64,000 bases of DNA from Diplonema papillatum (Eukaryota > Euglenozoa > Diplonemea > Diplonemida > Diplonemidae). The stretch is from NCBI GenBank assembly GCA_030068145.1, contig JAPJBO010000337.1, forward strand, positions 1-64,000, given 5' to 3'. The notes below the pieces were generated by a model. The model was given only the letters and a program-made list of their open reading frames with translations, was not told the DNA's origin and ran no database searches. Below, in pieces: positions 23,505-34,455 of the stretch; within the stretch, counting starts at the first letter, position 1; each line of letters starts with the position of its first letter. Made by a program: the position numbers and the translations under genes.

Positions 23505-24218
23505 TACAGTACCTTCATCGAGCACTTTCAAGACACAAAATTGAGCACAAGGTGCAGGAGGGAGGGTCAAGATATCAAGACCACAACACCCTTCCTTGCG
23601 TGACACAGCGCTGCAGTGAACAATTTGAGAGCCACTGACAGAGTGAACCGGCGCGTCTATCGTCTCACCTTGCTATTGTGCAACCCGTGTCGCCGCCGTT
23701 GCATTCTCCTGCTGCGCTCGTAGGGTGTCATCGACACGCCCGAACGAACGTCCCCTTTGTGTAATACTCAAAGGGCAGCTTCCTCGAGTATGGCTCGCAC
23801 AACCCATATGCTGAATCCGACGGCGCAGGTTTGCTTGCAACCCGAGCGCAAAAAGATAGCCTGACGATGACTGAAAAGAAGTGCCAGGGCGGAGAAGGGG
23901 GCGACTCCACGAACGGTTCCTGAAAGGAAAACTGCAGCGGCCCATTTCTCTCGTGGCTGATTTTTTTGGCGTGCTTCCCGCGCGTTGGGGCTCGTGGCAA
24001 TTTCGCTTTTCCAAAGAATGCAAGCAAACAAAATCGGCTCGTATTTGCATTTTTTGTGAAAGTTCGCTTGAAACCTCGGGGAAATTTCCGGTCATTGAAT
24101 GTGAGGCTCGTTCACTGGCTTCGCATTTTTGCAAAGGCACGTGAGACGGCAACTGACTGGCTGATTGGGACTGCGGTAGTTGCTTGCATTCGATGGCTAC
24201 GTTTTGATATTTTCCGAG

Positions 24219-24488
24219 AGGTACCAGGGAAAGCCTGCTACACGGGAGCCAAGCTTCACGTGTTCGGCGGTACTGCAGAGCCACGGGCCTACGGGTCAAG
24301 TGGCTACCGATTTCCCAAACTAAAGCATCAAGGCTTGGCGCACCTTGGGGCTTGGCGCTCGCGCTGAACACAAGCTCGTCGAGACGGTCAGCCGCAGGGC
24401 AGAGCGGACGGGGTTGTGGCACTGTGCTGCCTCCGACTCAAGCTTTGCAAGCTGTGGTTGACCGTCACGTTCCTGGACCAGGAGCGGC
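24219..24488 (+). repeat. 270-bp duplicated block, copy 1
   Basis: From GGTACCAGGGAAAGCCTGC to CCTGGACCAGGAGCGGC, nearly identical to 30796-31065. In this copy the foldback element starts within about 20 bp of its right end. Confidence 0.9.
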
Positions 24489-24504
24489 ATTTTTCTTTTT
24501 CATA

Positions 24505-25898
24505 ATAGAGGTACCAAACAATTCGTTTATCTCCTTAGAGGTACCAAAAAATGCCCTTAGAGGTACCAAACCTAACAAATTTGTTTTTTGCCCTGAAAAT
24601 GTACTTAGCAACTTTTTAGCAAAATTTTCAAAATTTTCAATTTTACCAGGTTTTGGCCATTTTGGGCCATTTTTGCTGATTTTTCCAGATTTTGGCCATT
24701 TTGGGCCATTTTGGCCGATTTTTCCAGAATTGGCCATTTTGGGCCATTTTTGCCGATTTTTCCACATTTTGGCCAATTTGGGCCGTTTTTGCCGATTTTT
24801 CCAGATTTTGGCCATTTTGGGCCATTTTTGCCGATTTTTCCAGATTTTGGCCATTTTTGGCCAATTTTGCCACATCCAGATTTTGGCCATTTTGGGCCAT
24901 TTTTTGCAGATTTTGGCCATTTTGGGCCGTTTTTGCCGATTTTTCCAGGTTTTGGCCACTTTGGCCCATTTTTGCCATTTTTCCCAATTTGCGAAACGAA
25001 TGAACTGAATTTGCTTTTTGAACTGTTGCATAACTTGTCCTGTAATTGGAGTAGAATAACACGCGAACATTTCTTCGTTACCTGTTGGAATTCTCGGTCC
25101 TACCTGTCAAGGTTCAGTGTTGAGACGTGCAAAACTCATGTAGGAAAAATTGGCAAAATGGCCCAAAATGGCCAAAAACTGGAAAAATCGGCAAAAACGG
25201 CCCAAAATGGCCAACAACTGGAAAAATCGGCAAAAACGGCCCAAATTGGCCAAAATGTGGAAAAATCGGCCCAACATGGCCAAAAACTGGAAAAATCGGC
25301 AAAAATGGCCCAAAATGGCCAAATACTGGAAAAATCGGGGAAAATCGGCTAAAATGGCCCAACTTGGCCAAAATCTGGAAAAATTGGCAAAATGGCCCAA
25401 AATGGCCAAAATCTGGATATCGGCAAAATTGGCCCAAAATGGCCAAAATCTGGAAAAATCGGCAAAAATGGCCCAAAATGGCCAAAAACTGGAAAAATCG
25501 GCAAAAACGGCCCAAATTGGCCAAAATGTGGAAAAATCGGCCCAACATGGCCATAAACTGGAAAAATCGGCAAAAATGGTCCAAAATGGCCAAAATCTGG
25601 AAAAATCGGGAAGAATCGGGTAAAATGGCCCAAAATGGCCAAAATCTGGAAAATGTTGAATTTTGACCCAAAAAAAAACACAAAGTGCATTTCCAGCCAA
25701 AAAGTCTGGTAACAATTTCAAGCCAAATTTTGGTACCTCTAAGGAAATTTCCAAAATTGTTTTTAGGCCAAATTGGCTGAGAAATGTACTTAGAGAATTT
25801 CGATTTTGGTACCTCTAAGGAAATAAAAAAATTGTTTGGTACCTCTAAGGAAATAAACAAATTGTTTGGTACCTCTAAGGAAATAAACGAATTGTGTT
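24505..25898. mobile_element. foldback element with minisatellite arms
   Basis: The outer ends are inverted copies of CAATTCGTTTATCTCCTTAG followed by AGGTACC (24519-24548 and 25865-25894). The left arm (24645-24995) is an array of about 33-39 bp built on TTTTGGCCATTTTGGGCC and TTTTTGCCGATTTTTCC; the right arm (25140-25660) is the same array in reverse complement. A unique loop of about 140 bp lies at 25000-25140. Extra GGTACC-bearing end repeats are nested at both ends. This is foldback-transposon architecture with no transposase. Open frames in both strands are repeat artefacts. Confidence 0.85.
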
Positions 25899-26147
25899 AG
25901 TCCGCTGAGGACTTTTTCTCTTTTCTTTTTCTTCTTCTTTCTTCCGAGAGGCTGCGACTGGCGACAGGGTCGGAGTCTCTGACCTCATGGGAAGTCGGGG
26001 GGAAACTGATGTCACCTCAACTGTTTGTTGCGCATGAGTGTGGAAACACATATCGAGTGGGTGCTTCAGAGAAGGTTCACTGGCACAGTGCTGACCCCAA
26101 TGACGTCAATGGTGAGCCGGTCCCCCCCCTCTGCTGCTGATAGACTT

Positions 26148-26310
26148 ACACGGTGAAGTCCAGCCTCAGAAGCTGGAGTTAGAAAGCGGGTGTCATCACC
26201 CGGTTTTCGGGCGTGGATTCACACGCGCATTGGTTGTGGCACACCTGCTCTTCGGGTGTGACTCGGGCACACCCTTGACACCAGCTTCTGAGGCTGGACC
26301 TCACCGTGTG
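26148..26310. mobile_element. family F inverted-repeat element (copy 2)
   Basis: Arms CACGGTGAAGTCCAGCCTCA and CCAGCTTCTGAGGCTGGACC plus TCACCGTG, with the TTCGGGTGTGACTCGGGC core. Very close in layout to 14781-14952. Confidence 0.85.
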
Positions 26311-28644
26311 AGATTGGCGGTAGCAGGCAATTCAATGCAGTTCCAGGGGATGGGGGTGGACTTTCTTAACGCGCGAGTGGGGGCAATCTGTTCCAACGTA
26401 AATCCGAATACTGTTGCGTTGGGGGGCCGCGGTGCTAAGAGAGGATGGCGGCAAACGCCTCGAGGAAGTAGATATTATACGGGATCATTGAGCGAGTACG
26501 GAAAGCGGCCTTTCGGTTGGGTAGCGAAAGCAGGCTAGGAGGGGGGGTGAGCCGGCGCAGTATCAGCAAGGCTGCTTCACGAGGGAAGGTGCAGGCGCGC
26601 GACGCCTCCCCTCAGTGCTGGCAGAATCTGGGTTTGGGTGGGTGGCCCCGAGTGTCAGCACTGTCCCCTCCCCCTGTTGCTGGTTGTGCACAGCGCCCAG
26701 AAAAGACAGGCGCCTCGTTTTGTTGGGTGCGTGCCGCTTGATCGGTTTCCCACTTGTATCTATCATGTGTGCGAGGTTTTTTATTACCTGATACTTTAGG
26801 CTTTTTTTTTTGAAACTATCACGTCGGCCCCGTCGTGACCCCTCCCTAGGGCTAAGTTGGATGGAAACGCCGTTTCTTTTAGTTTGTTCGAAATAAGGAA
26901 ACGGAAACGGAAGCTTTCCGTTTCTTTCAAAAGAAACGCCGGAAGGCTCCTCGTGCTGAGGGGTTCTATAGGATACCACTTCGCGGGTCCTTCTGTGAAT
27001 CCGTCTGGTGTCCGTTTCCGGCCAATTTGTGGCTCTCCTTTCAGACGGCAGGATAACTTTCTTCTTTTGATCTACCAGCGGGCACTTCTCTTCCTCCGTC
27101 TTCTGGCGAGCTCTCTGGCTCTTCAGGGCCCTTCCTGGGATGTTCTTCAACTGGGCTCGGCCCCTTCTTGTGTGTCGTAGCGGTCTCGTTTGCGCAGAGC
27201 AGTCGGCCATCTGACACGAGCAAATAGGTTACCACCAAGCTAATGATGCGGAATGTCGGCACATGTGGATGCTGAGGTTTTCTGATACCAGATTCCGCTC
27301 TTCTGTGCCTACCACTTCGTCTTCTGCTGCTTTCAACCCACGTTCTCATGTTTACTTGTATCGGCGGCCGTGCCGAGTGGGGCTTTTTGAATCTGTTGTC
27401 CTCCTCTGCATTGTCGGTGGGGTTCTTCCTGCCGTCGCTGTCTATGCTCCGACAAAACCGCCCGATTGGCCGAGGTGCCCGGTTGCCACCCGTCGTCGTA
27501 TGCAAGGTGCACTGTGGCAAGCGATGTTTAACGCGCACCTTACTGCGTGGCCATCGCGAGGCTACGTTTTTGGGGTTACTTATTTCCTTGTGTCGAACTG
27601 CAGCCCAACTGCCCGACATTCCTCCTCCCGCCCTACTTCGGCCGGGGCTTCGTCTCGTCGTTGGTGGCCAGGACGGCAGCAGACGTGGGCTGAGGACGAG
27701 TTCTGCGATGCTACCGAAATCGGAATTGTGACTCGCCGCAGCCCAGTCGTGACTCGATGAGTCCGACGGCTTCGCTCCAGGCGCTCCAGCCGTGATGTCC
27801 GATCGAACAACCGTAAGGTGCCAGGGAATAGGCAACGCGAATTTCGGCGGTCGACCACTGGTAGACCGCCTGGCCCATGGGCGACCTCTGTTAAACGAGA
27901 GGTCGACTGCTGGTGGGCTGCTGCCTGGCTTTTTTCACGAGGTATACACCCCGCGCCGGCTCTGAGGACACATGCGGGATTGTCAGTGCGGGTTTAGGTC
28001 TGGGCTCATATTGAGGGTGCTGTGAGTGGCGTTCTTTCGGGTGCTACCCGCGGCTCCTGATTGCTTCCAGGCGTTCTTGCATGTTGTGTCCGCAATGAAG
28101 TGTCAGCTTGGAACTAACTCAGCAAGCTGCCTTAGTCAACCAGGTCCACGAGGTTGATAACGAACCCGCATACGGAGAACAGGATACCTGCGGTGGGTTA
28201 GGGGCAGCTGCACGGGAAGTGTTTGGGCTCCAAACAAAAGAGGGTTTGAACCCAAGAGTCCTGAACGCCGTTCCAGGTGGCAAGACAACATTGCAGGTTG
28301 CCAACTAAAATACTGAACGTAGCTGCTTTGACTCCGAATGGAACGGGAGGAAATGTAGAGGTAGAGGGGCAAATACAATACAACCGCAATCTGATTTGTT
28401 AGCGTTATTGGTGGATTAGAAGGTCTGTATCTTAAAGTCTCCGGTTGACCGTAGAGGCTTGGGTATGGAGGGGGTTGAGAAAAGTGAGAGGGTGCCGCTC
28501 TTGTTCTTACCGTGTGTTGTTTTCTCACTACGGAACTTGAGGTGTGACTAACTTCGCCGCAACGCCCGAACTTAGCTGTTAATCGGGGGTGTGGGTACGT
28601 ACCCGAACGTTGCAGTTACCTCTAGTCTCGCTGGGCGCCGGTCT

Positions 28645-30036
28645 TTACCGGCGCACGTTGATGCAGATGGTTGGGAGGGGACGCGCAAAAACGACTAGCA
28701 TACCGGAGATGATGAGCATCCAGGGCGCAAACGCGGGAACTGGATCGGGGAAGATGACGGGGTCTTTGGACAGTTTTAGGAGGAGGAGCCCCGGGAACGT
28801 GACGATGATGAACACGCCGAACAGCGCGCCGTTGAACGAGAGGATGACGCCGATGTTGTTGGTCGCGATTGCGAGCCCGACGGCGCAGGCGACGATGGCG
28901 AGGGACTGCAGAGCCAGCTCGATGGACGAGAGCAGCTCGTGGTCGCGGTTGAGGAACAGGTTGATCGACCGGCGGCAGGCGATCGCGATCAGCGGGAAGA
29001 CGAACCCGAAGTGCGCGAACATGCCGAGCCGTCCAATGTTGACCAGGGTGTCGTCGCTCCTAAACTGCTCGTCGCTGCCGCTCCCGCTCTCTGACCCGTC
29101 GAACTCCAAAATGTACGACGGCACGCTCTCCCCGAAGTGGAGGTAACCGGCGAACGCGATCACGAAGTACGACACAAAAATGATCCCCAGCGACGTCGCG
29201 ATGATGCGCGTCATTTTCCCCGGCGTCCGCGCCCGCAGGTCCTCGTAGAAAACGGGGATGTTGTAGTGGCAGCCGAACGAGACGGAGAACAGCGGGATCG
29301 CTTTGAAGATCTGCGGGCCGAAGCGGACTGCCTTCGCGGATCCCTCCAGGCGGTCGTGGCCTCCCTCGGGGTCGAACAACCGGATCACGACGACGACGAT
29401 GACGTACACGATGGTGATGAACGCCAGGGCAGACGTAAACTTCAGCTCGGACAGGTTCCGGACGGAGCTTGTGATCGCGAAGAGGACCCCGCCGAGCGCC
29501 GTCCACGTGATCCGGCTCGTCCAGATCCCCGACAGCTTCACCCAGTCTTTCGCCAGCGGCGCGAGCGAGCTCCCCACGACGGACGCGTACGCGATGCAGC
29601 AGCCGAACGTGTACCACACAATAAACGCTTCGACGACCTTGCCCATCCTGGGGCCATACGCTCGGATCATCATCGCTTTGTACGAAAACGAGTCTGGTTC
29701 GTTGTTTTTGTGTAGTCGGTCGCTGCACGTCATCAGAATCCACATGCTGAATCCTGACAGCAATCCGACGTACAACAGCGCGATGGACCCGATGACATAC
29801 CCCGTGTTCGCAAAAGCGTACGGCAGGGACAACACGCCGCCTCCGACGACGTTCGAAAGGATGTTGAAGACGGTGCCCGCGAATGTGCCGTGGTGCGGGT
29901 CCTGCTCCTCTTCTCCTTCAACCTCCGCCGGGAGCGGCGCGCCGTAGTCCTTGGGGCCGTTCTGGATGTCCGTCAGCAGCCCGCGGGACTCGAGGGGGTC
30001 GGCCACCTCCTCCTCGTCGCGGATGTTGCGATTCAT
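28645..30036 (-). CDS. amino acid/auxin permease family transporter (AAAP)
   Basis: A complete 463-residue single-exon gene. A charged cytosolic N-terminus of about 50 residues leads into TM1 with NILSNVVGGGVLSLPYAFAN, the unwound-helix signature of AAAP/SLC38-type secondary transporters, which move neutral or other amino acids with protons or sodium across plasma or vacuolar membranes. About ten more TM segments follow, including the IPLFSVSFGCHYNIPVFYED and IIATSLGIIFVSYFVIAFAG regions. A Ser/Gly/Asp-rich loop (FDGSESGSGSDEQFRSDD) lies in an extramembrane segment. An AG (GGGTAG) lies 5 nt before the ATG. The stop codon falls inside a GCGCCGGTAAAGACCGGCGC hairpin. The exact substrate is unknown. 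Confidence 0.92.
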   Translation of the reverse strand: MNRNIRDEEEVADPLESRGLLTDIQNGPKDYGAPLPAEVEGEEEQDPHHGTFAGTVFNILSNVVGGGVLSLPYAFANTGYVIGSIALLYVGLLSGFSMWILMTCSDRLHKNNEPDSFSYKAMMIRAYGPRMGKVVEAFIVWYTFGCCIAYASVVGSSLAPLAKDWVKLSGIWTSRITWTALGGVLFAITSSVRNLSELKFTSALAFITIVYVIVVVVIRLFDPEGGHDRLEGSAKAVRFGPQIFKAIPLFSVSFGCHYNIPVFYEDLRARTPGKMTRIIATSLGIIFVSYFVIAFAGYLHFGESVPSYILEFDGSESGSGSDEQFRSDDTLVNIGRLGMFAHFGFVFPLIAIACRRSINLFLNRDHELLSSIELALQSLAIVACAVGLAIATNNIGVILSFNGALFGVFIIVTFPGLLLLKLSKDPVIFPDPVPAFAPWMLIISGMLVVFARPLPTICINVRR

Positions 30037-30072
30037 TGTGTCTACCCGCTCCTCTCCTCCCGCCTCTCTTTT

Positions 30073-30259
30073 TTAGCGTTTATTGTGGTTTAGAGGTTCG
30101 GTGTTTTAGGGTCTCCGGTTGACCACTGAGGCTGTGCGGCGGGTAGTATGAGGGTAGTAGGTATGCTTATACACTTTAACTACGGCTAGCCATGTTTGTA
30201 AGTGTTGCGACCGACACCAAGAAGAAATTCGCTTTGAATTTAGTCTTGGGCCCCCCACG
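30073..30259 (+). repeat. dispersed repeat family C, second full copy
   Basis: Nearly identical to 6304-6496. It begins about 40 bp upstream of the permease ATG, so it may lie in that gene's 5' flank or leader-acceptor region. Confidence 0.85.
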
Positions 30260-30795
30260 CGCATGCATGTTGAGCAGGGGTTTTTTAGAGTTAAACTTCG
30301 CGGGATTTCACGGTCTCCGGGTGGCCTTTGGTAAATCGGTTCTCTCAGAGCAGGGTTGTTTATTTGGTGTACACTGTTGTGCGGTCGACGTGACAAACTT
30401 CTTCCCCTTGAGACAATCCCAGTTTACTCCCTTTTGCAGACACACACACAGCAGCTTGCTTGAGCGCCAAAGGGCGCGTCAAGTGGAATCATATCCTGTC
30501 CTGAGAAAGCGATGCCTCCTTCCCAATACTAAAAGCGAGTTGGAAAAAGGGGTGGTCACACCGACACAGATAGGCTGATCACCCAGCGCTCACGTACTTG
30601 TGTGTTGGGCCTTCCGTTTCGTAGTGAGCAAACCTAACCTGCACCGTCTCACGTACGCTCGCAGTTTTAGCCAAAGCAGTCTGCAGAGAAACAATGGGAA
30701 TCCTCGTGTTGCTTTGCGGAATACTCTTCCGCCTCCGACCATCAACGGGGGTTGACGTGCTGCCTGCTGTCTTTTCTTTTCTTTCATTTGTCAAC

Positions 30796-31065
30796 AGGTA
30801 CCAGGGAAAGCCTGCTACACGGGAGCCAAGCTTCACGTGTTCGGCGGTACTGCAGAGCCACGGGCCTACGGGTCAAGTGGCTACCGATTTCCCAAACTAA
30901 AGCATCAAGGCTAGGCGCACCTTGGGGCTTGGCGCTCGCGCTGAACACAAGCTCGTCGAGACGGTCAGCCGCAGGGCAGAGCGGACGGGGTTGTGGCTCT
31001 GTGCTGCCTCCGACTCAAGCTTTGCAAGCTGTGGTTGACCGTCACGTTCCTGGACCAGGAGCGGC
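30796..31065 (+). repeat. 270-bp duplicated block, copy 2
   Basis: Matches 24219-24488. It is flanked on both sides by TTTCnTTTGTCAACAG (30783-30797 and 31101-31115), so a short direct repeat brackets the block plus a T-rich run. Confidence 0.85.
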
Positions 31066-31631
31066 CTTTTTCTTTTTTTTTTTTTTTTTTCTTCTTTTCT
31101 TTCGTTTGTCAACAGCGTCGGCGCGGAGTTCGCTCATTTCGCTGTATCTGTTTTTTCCTTCCTTTTCTTGATTGTCAAGCACGGAAGCGGACTTCAGGAT
31201 ACTTCGCTCTCGCTCAGGAAGAGCTGGCGGAACTCGAGGTGGATAAAGACCGTTTGCAGGAAGGACGAAGGAGGTGCCGTAGCGACATCACGTTCTGCTT
31301 GCGCATAATGAGCCGGTCCATCCCCTCTTGTTGATAGACCGTGATAGACCGAAGAATACAGCACCGGGCAATTCGATGCAGCTCTAGGGAGTTAGGATGA
31401 TAGACCGCGGTGGACCGCGATTCACTGTGATAAACAGCGGCAGGCACTCGATGCAGTTTCAAGAGATAGGGACGGACCGGGTCACATAAGAAGACGGAAA
31501 CACGGGGAGGTGGAACAACGCCCCTCTCGCATCCCTATCAGCGAGTGGTAAGACGACGACGCGATTGAGTTCCGCCTAACTGAAGCCGGGAAGCCCAACT
31601 AAAAGCGCTGAGGGCCATCCCTGCCGACTCA

Positions 31632-31791
31632 TACACGAGGGAGTCCAGCCTCACGAGCTGGAACTACTACACGGAGGTAAACCAGCGGGACACCCGCCTT
31701 TCGGGTGTACAGATCCGCGTGTTTTGAGTGTCTCAGATGCACGCTATCATTCGGGTGTAGCGTCTTAAGCTGGACTGACCTGCGTGTACGG
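31632..31791. mobile_element. family F inverted-repeat element (copy 3, diverged)
   Basis: GTCCAGCCTCACGAGCTGG at the left and TTAAGCTGGACTGACC at the right around a core with CCTTTCGGGTGTAC and CATTCGGGTGTAG. More diverged than the other three copies. Confidence 0.65.
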
Positions 31792-32604
31792 CTCGCGCCT
31801 TTTTCGGGTCCAGTCGGAATATAGTACGGAAGCAGACTTTTTTGGCGGGTGGTGTGCTACATAAGAGCGGAGACCTCCTCCTTGCACTTCTTTTCGCGCT
31901 CGACCATACAGGTACTTATGCGTGACAGTCGAGTTCGTGAGCCACGGTCTCCGGAGAATTCATCACACTATCGCAGACTATAGTCTGTGCCACTCTGCAA
32001 AGCTTTCGGACAAATTCACAAAACAGTCAGGGTGTACCCTCTGCCGCGCCAACCCAACTTCTTGGATGGTCGCGGCTGTGTCCTCTTGCGCTCGCGGGGC
32101 CCAAGTGGCAATGCAGTAAAGCAGGCCGCAAAGGGGTGCAAACCGGCAAGGGTCGCCAGAGCGGGCACCGAAAACTTCTCCAGTTCGGCCTTCACTGTTC
32201 TCGAATTCTCACGGATTTTCCGAGGGAATCTGCGAGGCTTGACGAATTTACATACAGGGTGTCTGTTCTACGGGGATAACAATTTGTTTTCTTTACTTAC
32301 TGGAACCAGGAGCTGCGTGCGCCCACGCGCCATCGAGGCTCATGTCACCGACTTCGCAAATGGAGGGATCGCTGGAGCATCATCCACTTAGATATAACCG
32401 TAGAAACCGGCCACAAGGCTCAAACCCTCGGAACCACAACGCTCCTCAGTGCGTTACGCCCGCCGGTCCATTCGGACTCGTGTAGACCCGGTTGGAGACA
32501 CGGGGGATGTGAATTTGGAAGCTGCGTGGCCCAATAAATCCGATGTGCCCTGAGTCTCGGAGGAGTTCGTTATCGGATAACGTCAAAGACACCCAGTACA
32601 TGTA

Positions 32605-32945
32605 GAGCAGTACACCTACCATGTACCTAGCATGTGGTATCGGCATGTAGCATGTATCAGTACACCTACCATGTACCTAGCATGTGGTATCGGCATGTAG
32701 CATGTATCAGTACACCTACCATGTACCTAGCATGTGGTATCGGCATGTAGCATGTATCAGTACACCTACCATGTACCTAGCATGTGGTATCGGCATGTAG
32801 CATGTATCAGTACACCTACCATGTACCTAGCATGTGGTATCGGCATGTAGCATGTATCAGTACACCTACCATGTACCTAGCATGTGGTATCGGCATGTAG
32901 CATGTATCAGTACACCCACCATGGACCTGGCATGTGGTATGTGCT
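32605..32945. repeat. 50-bp tandem array, about 6.8 units
   Basis: Perfect units containing CAGTACACCTACCATGTACC and GCATGTGGTATCGGCATGTA at 50-bp spacing from 32606 to 32907. The last unit has a few changes. The unit is rich in CATGTA/TACATG-type inverted words. Confidence 0.95.
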
Positions 32946-33166
32946 CCTGCTACACCAGCATGGCATGCAGCCAAGCATGTATGTGTGTCAACGGTCTTTG
33001 TGCCCTTCAGTACCCGAAGACTGGGAGAGAAGAATTTTATTTCCTCCCGCTCCCGGCGAGACCTTTGGAAGCTACGTTGCTCTTACTTCTGTACGCTGGG
33101 TGTCAAGGCAGACACGGGCTGCCCACCGGGACGGCTGGGACTGGAGAAGCAAATTCTCTGTTGCAA

Positions 33167-33390
33167 AAAATACTCGAGGGACTGCCTTGTGCTCATTGCG
33201 AAGGAGGCTAGAGGGGGAGAAAACAATACAACTACAAGTGGGTCTTTTTTGTTGGACGCTTACGCCCGCCACTAAACCCAGATTTCCCTGTGTTTCGTGT
33301 GGGCTACAGCACATTTACCTCCTTTGATCTATCGCAACTGGCAGTCTCCTCAAGCATTTCCTACAAAGCAGGTGCTTATACAAAAAAGAA
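33167..33390 (+). repeat. dispersed repeat family A, full copy
   Basis: Runs from AATACTCGAGGGACTGCC through CTAGAGGGGGAGAAAACAAT and ACGCTTACGCCCGCCACTAA to GGTGCTTATACAAAAAA. Confidence 0.85.
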
Positions 33391-33567
33391 AAACAGCCCC
33401 CTTCCTACCCCGGGGCGAAAGGGACGGAGCTTTGTACAATTTGACCTGTACGCGTTCAGGCGAAGCCGCTGTCAACGTTCCTTTTAGCTGTAACAAGTAT
33501 GCTCTCGGGGGGTAGCTACTGGTTATCGCAAAACCCAAGAAAAGCGGTATTGCTTGGAAATGTTTCG

Positions 33568-34455
33568 CTACCCGGAAGAGGCCTCCTTCTTCTCGCCTCC
33601 GGATATTTTCGCCGGCTCCGCTACCGGACCGCCTTTGCTCTTCGAGTCCATGAACAGCAGCGGGAACATGCCCAGCAGGCAGCCGAAGCATACGCCAATG
33701 ACCGTCGCCGCGAGAGACAAGAACTTCACAATGAACAGCGAGCTCTGGTGTTCGGACAGCCCCGGGGGCTCGATGCCTATTTGCTCGGCGCACTCTTCGA
33801 TGGCCTTCGAGAGCCCCAACCCGGCCACGTCCGAGCACATGTTCCCGAGCCCAGCTGCGGCCATCGTGGAAAGCTGCATGAACATGCCGAGGTTCGCGTC
33901 AATCAAGTCTCCGCATACAATCATGATCAGGTTGTCGATGAATCCGAACCCGATCATCGGCAGGCCGATGGTCGTGCAAAGGCGGAGGAGCTGAGAGGTT
34001 GACGGCGGGTCAGTAGACGTGTTGGCAGCGCCGTTCGATCCGTGGAGCTGGTGAGACCGGAGGTCTGGAATCGCGTTGATCCAAGTGTGGTACTCCTTCG
34101 CCTTCTGCCGCTTGTACTCGGACGGGGTTATCACCCCGTCGTTGTTCGCGTCCATCTTCTCGAACCGCTCGCGGTGGGCGTGAGCGTACTCCTGCCTGGT
34201 CACCGAGCCGTCTCCATCCTTGTCGAGCTTCTCGAACTCCGCCTCGATCCACTGCTTGTTCGCCTTCCCGTCGTTGTAATTCTTCAAGAACCGGTGCAGC
34301 CGGAGCGACATCTCCTGGTCCTTCCCCGCCAGCTTCCGCACCTCGTCCTGCAGCTCGCCGTGCAGGCCCGCCGCGGCTGCGCCGCTCCCGCTGCTGCACC
34401 ACCTGCGCCGCAGGGCGGCGGCCGCAGCCCGGCACCAGGGACGCCGCATCGCCAT
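33568..34455 (-). CDS. EF-hand/TMEM65 mitochondrial protein
   Basis: A complete 295-residue gene. TMEM65 is an inner mitochondrial membrane protein tied to mitochondrial Na+/Ca2+ exchange. Residues 1-35 form an Arg/Ala-rich presequence (RRPWCRAAAAALRRRWC). Two canonical EF-hand loops follow: DKDGDGSVTRQE at 78-89 and DANNDGVITPSE at 102-113. The C-terminal half (about 155-270) is the TMEM65 domain with GFGFIDNLIMIVCGDLI, QLSTMAAAGLGNMCSDVAGL and IGVCFGCLLGMFPLLF, three membrane segments. Animal TMEM65 lacks EF-hands, so a fused Ca2+ sensor is notable here. The ATG at 34455 gives the presequence; a second ATG follows two codons on. Confidence 0.92.
   Translation of the reverse strand: MAMRRPWCRAAAAALRRRWCSSGSGAAAAGLHGELQDEVRKLAGKDQEMSLRLHRFLKNYNDGKANKQWIEAEFEKLDKDGDGSVTRQEYAHAHRERFEKMDANNDGVITPSEYKRQKAKEYHTWINAIPDLRSHQLHGSNGAANTSTDPPSTSQLLRLCTTIGLPMIGFGFIDNLIMIVCGDLIDANLGMFMQLSTMAAAGLGNMCSDVAGLGLSKAIEECAEQIGIEPPGLSEHQSSLFIVKFLSLAATVIGVCFGCLLGMFPLLFMDSKSKGGPVAEPAKISGGEKKEASSG

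Larger units (their letters stand above)
22185..28644. other. 6.5-kb repeat-rich spacer without a supported gene
   Basis: Includes the 95-bp array (22714-23100), a CA microsatellite (23451-23503), a 270-bp duplicated block (24219-24488), a large foldback element (24505-25898), a family F element (26148-26310), a family G piece (26705-26760) and a family B piece (28306-28410). Open frames at 26563-27835 have no recognisable domains or repeat relatives and are not called. Confidence 0.5.
31066..33567. other. spacer with repeats
   Basis: Contains a GATAGACCG repeat cluster (31305-31480), a family F element (31632-31791), a unique stretch without coding signal (31800-32600), the 50-bp array (32605-32945) and a family A copy (33167-33390). 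No gene is supported. Confidence 0.5.

Noticed and set aside
23673-24422. 249-codon minus-strand frame
   Set aside because: It overlaps the 270-bp repeat, has no domain and lacks the codon bias of the real exons.
24465-25860. Long Trp/Phe/Pro- and Lys/Asn/Gln-rich open frames on both strands
   Set aside because: They are translations of the foldback minisatellite arms.
26563-27835. Overlapping open frames of 215 and 264 codons on the minus strand and 165 on the plus strand
   Set aside because: No domain, no splice-supported continuation and frames of similar length on both strands.
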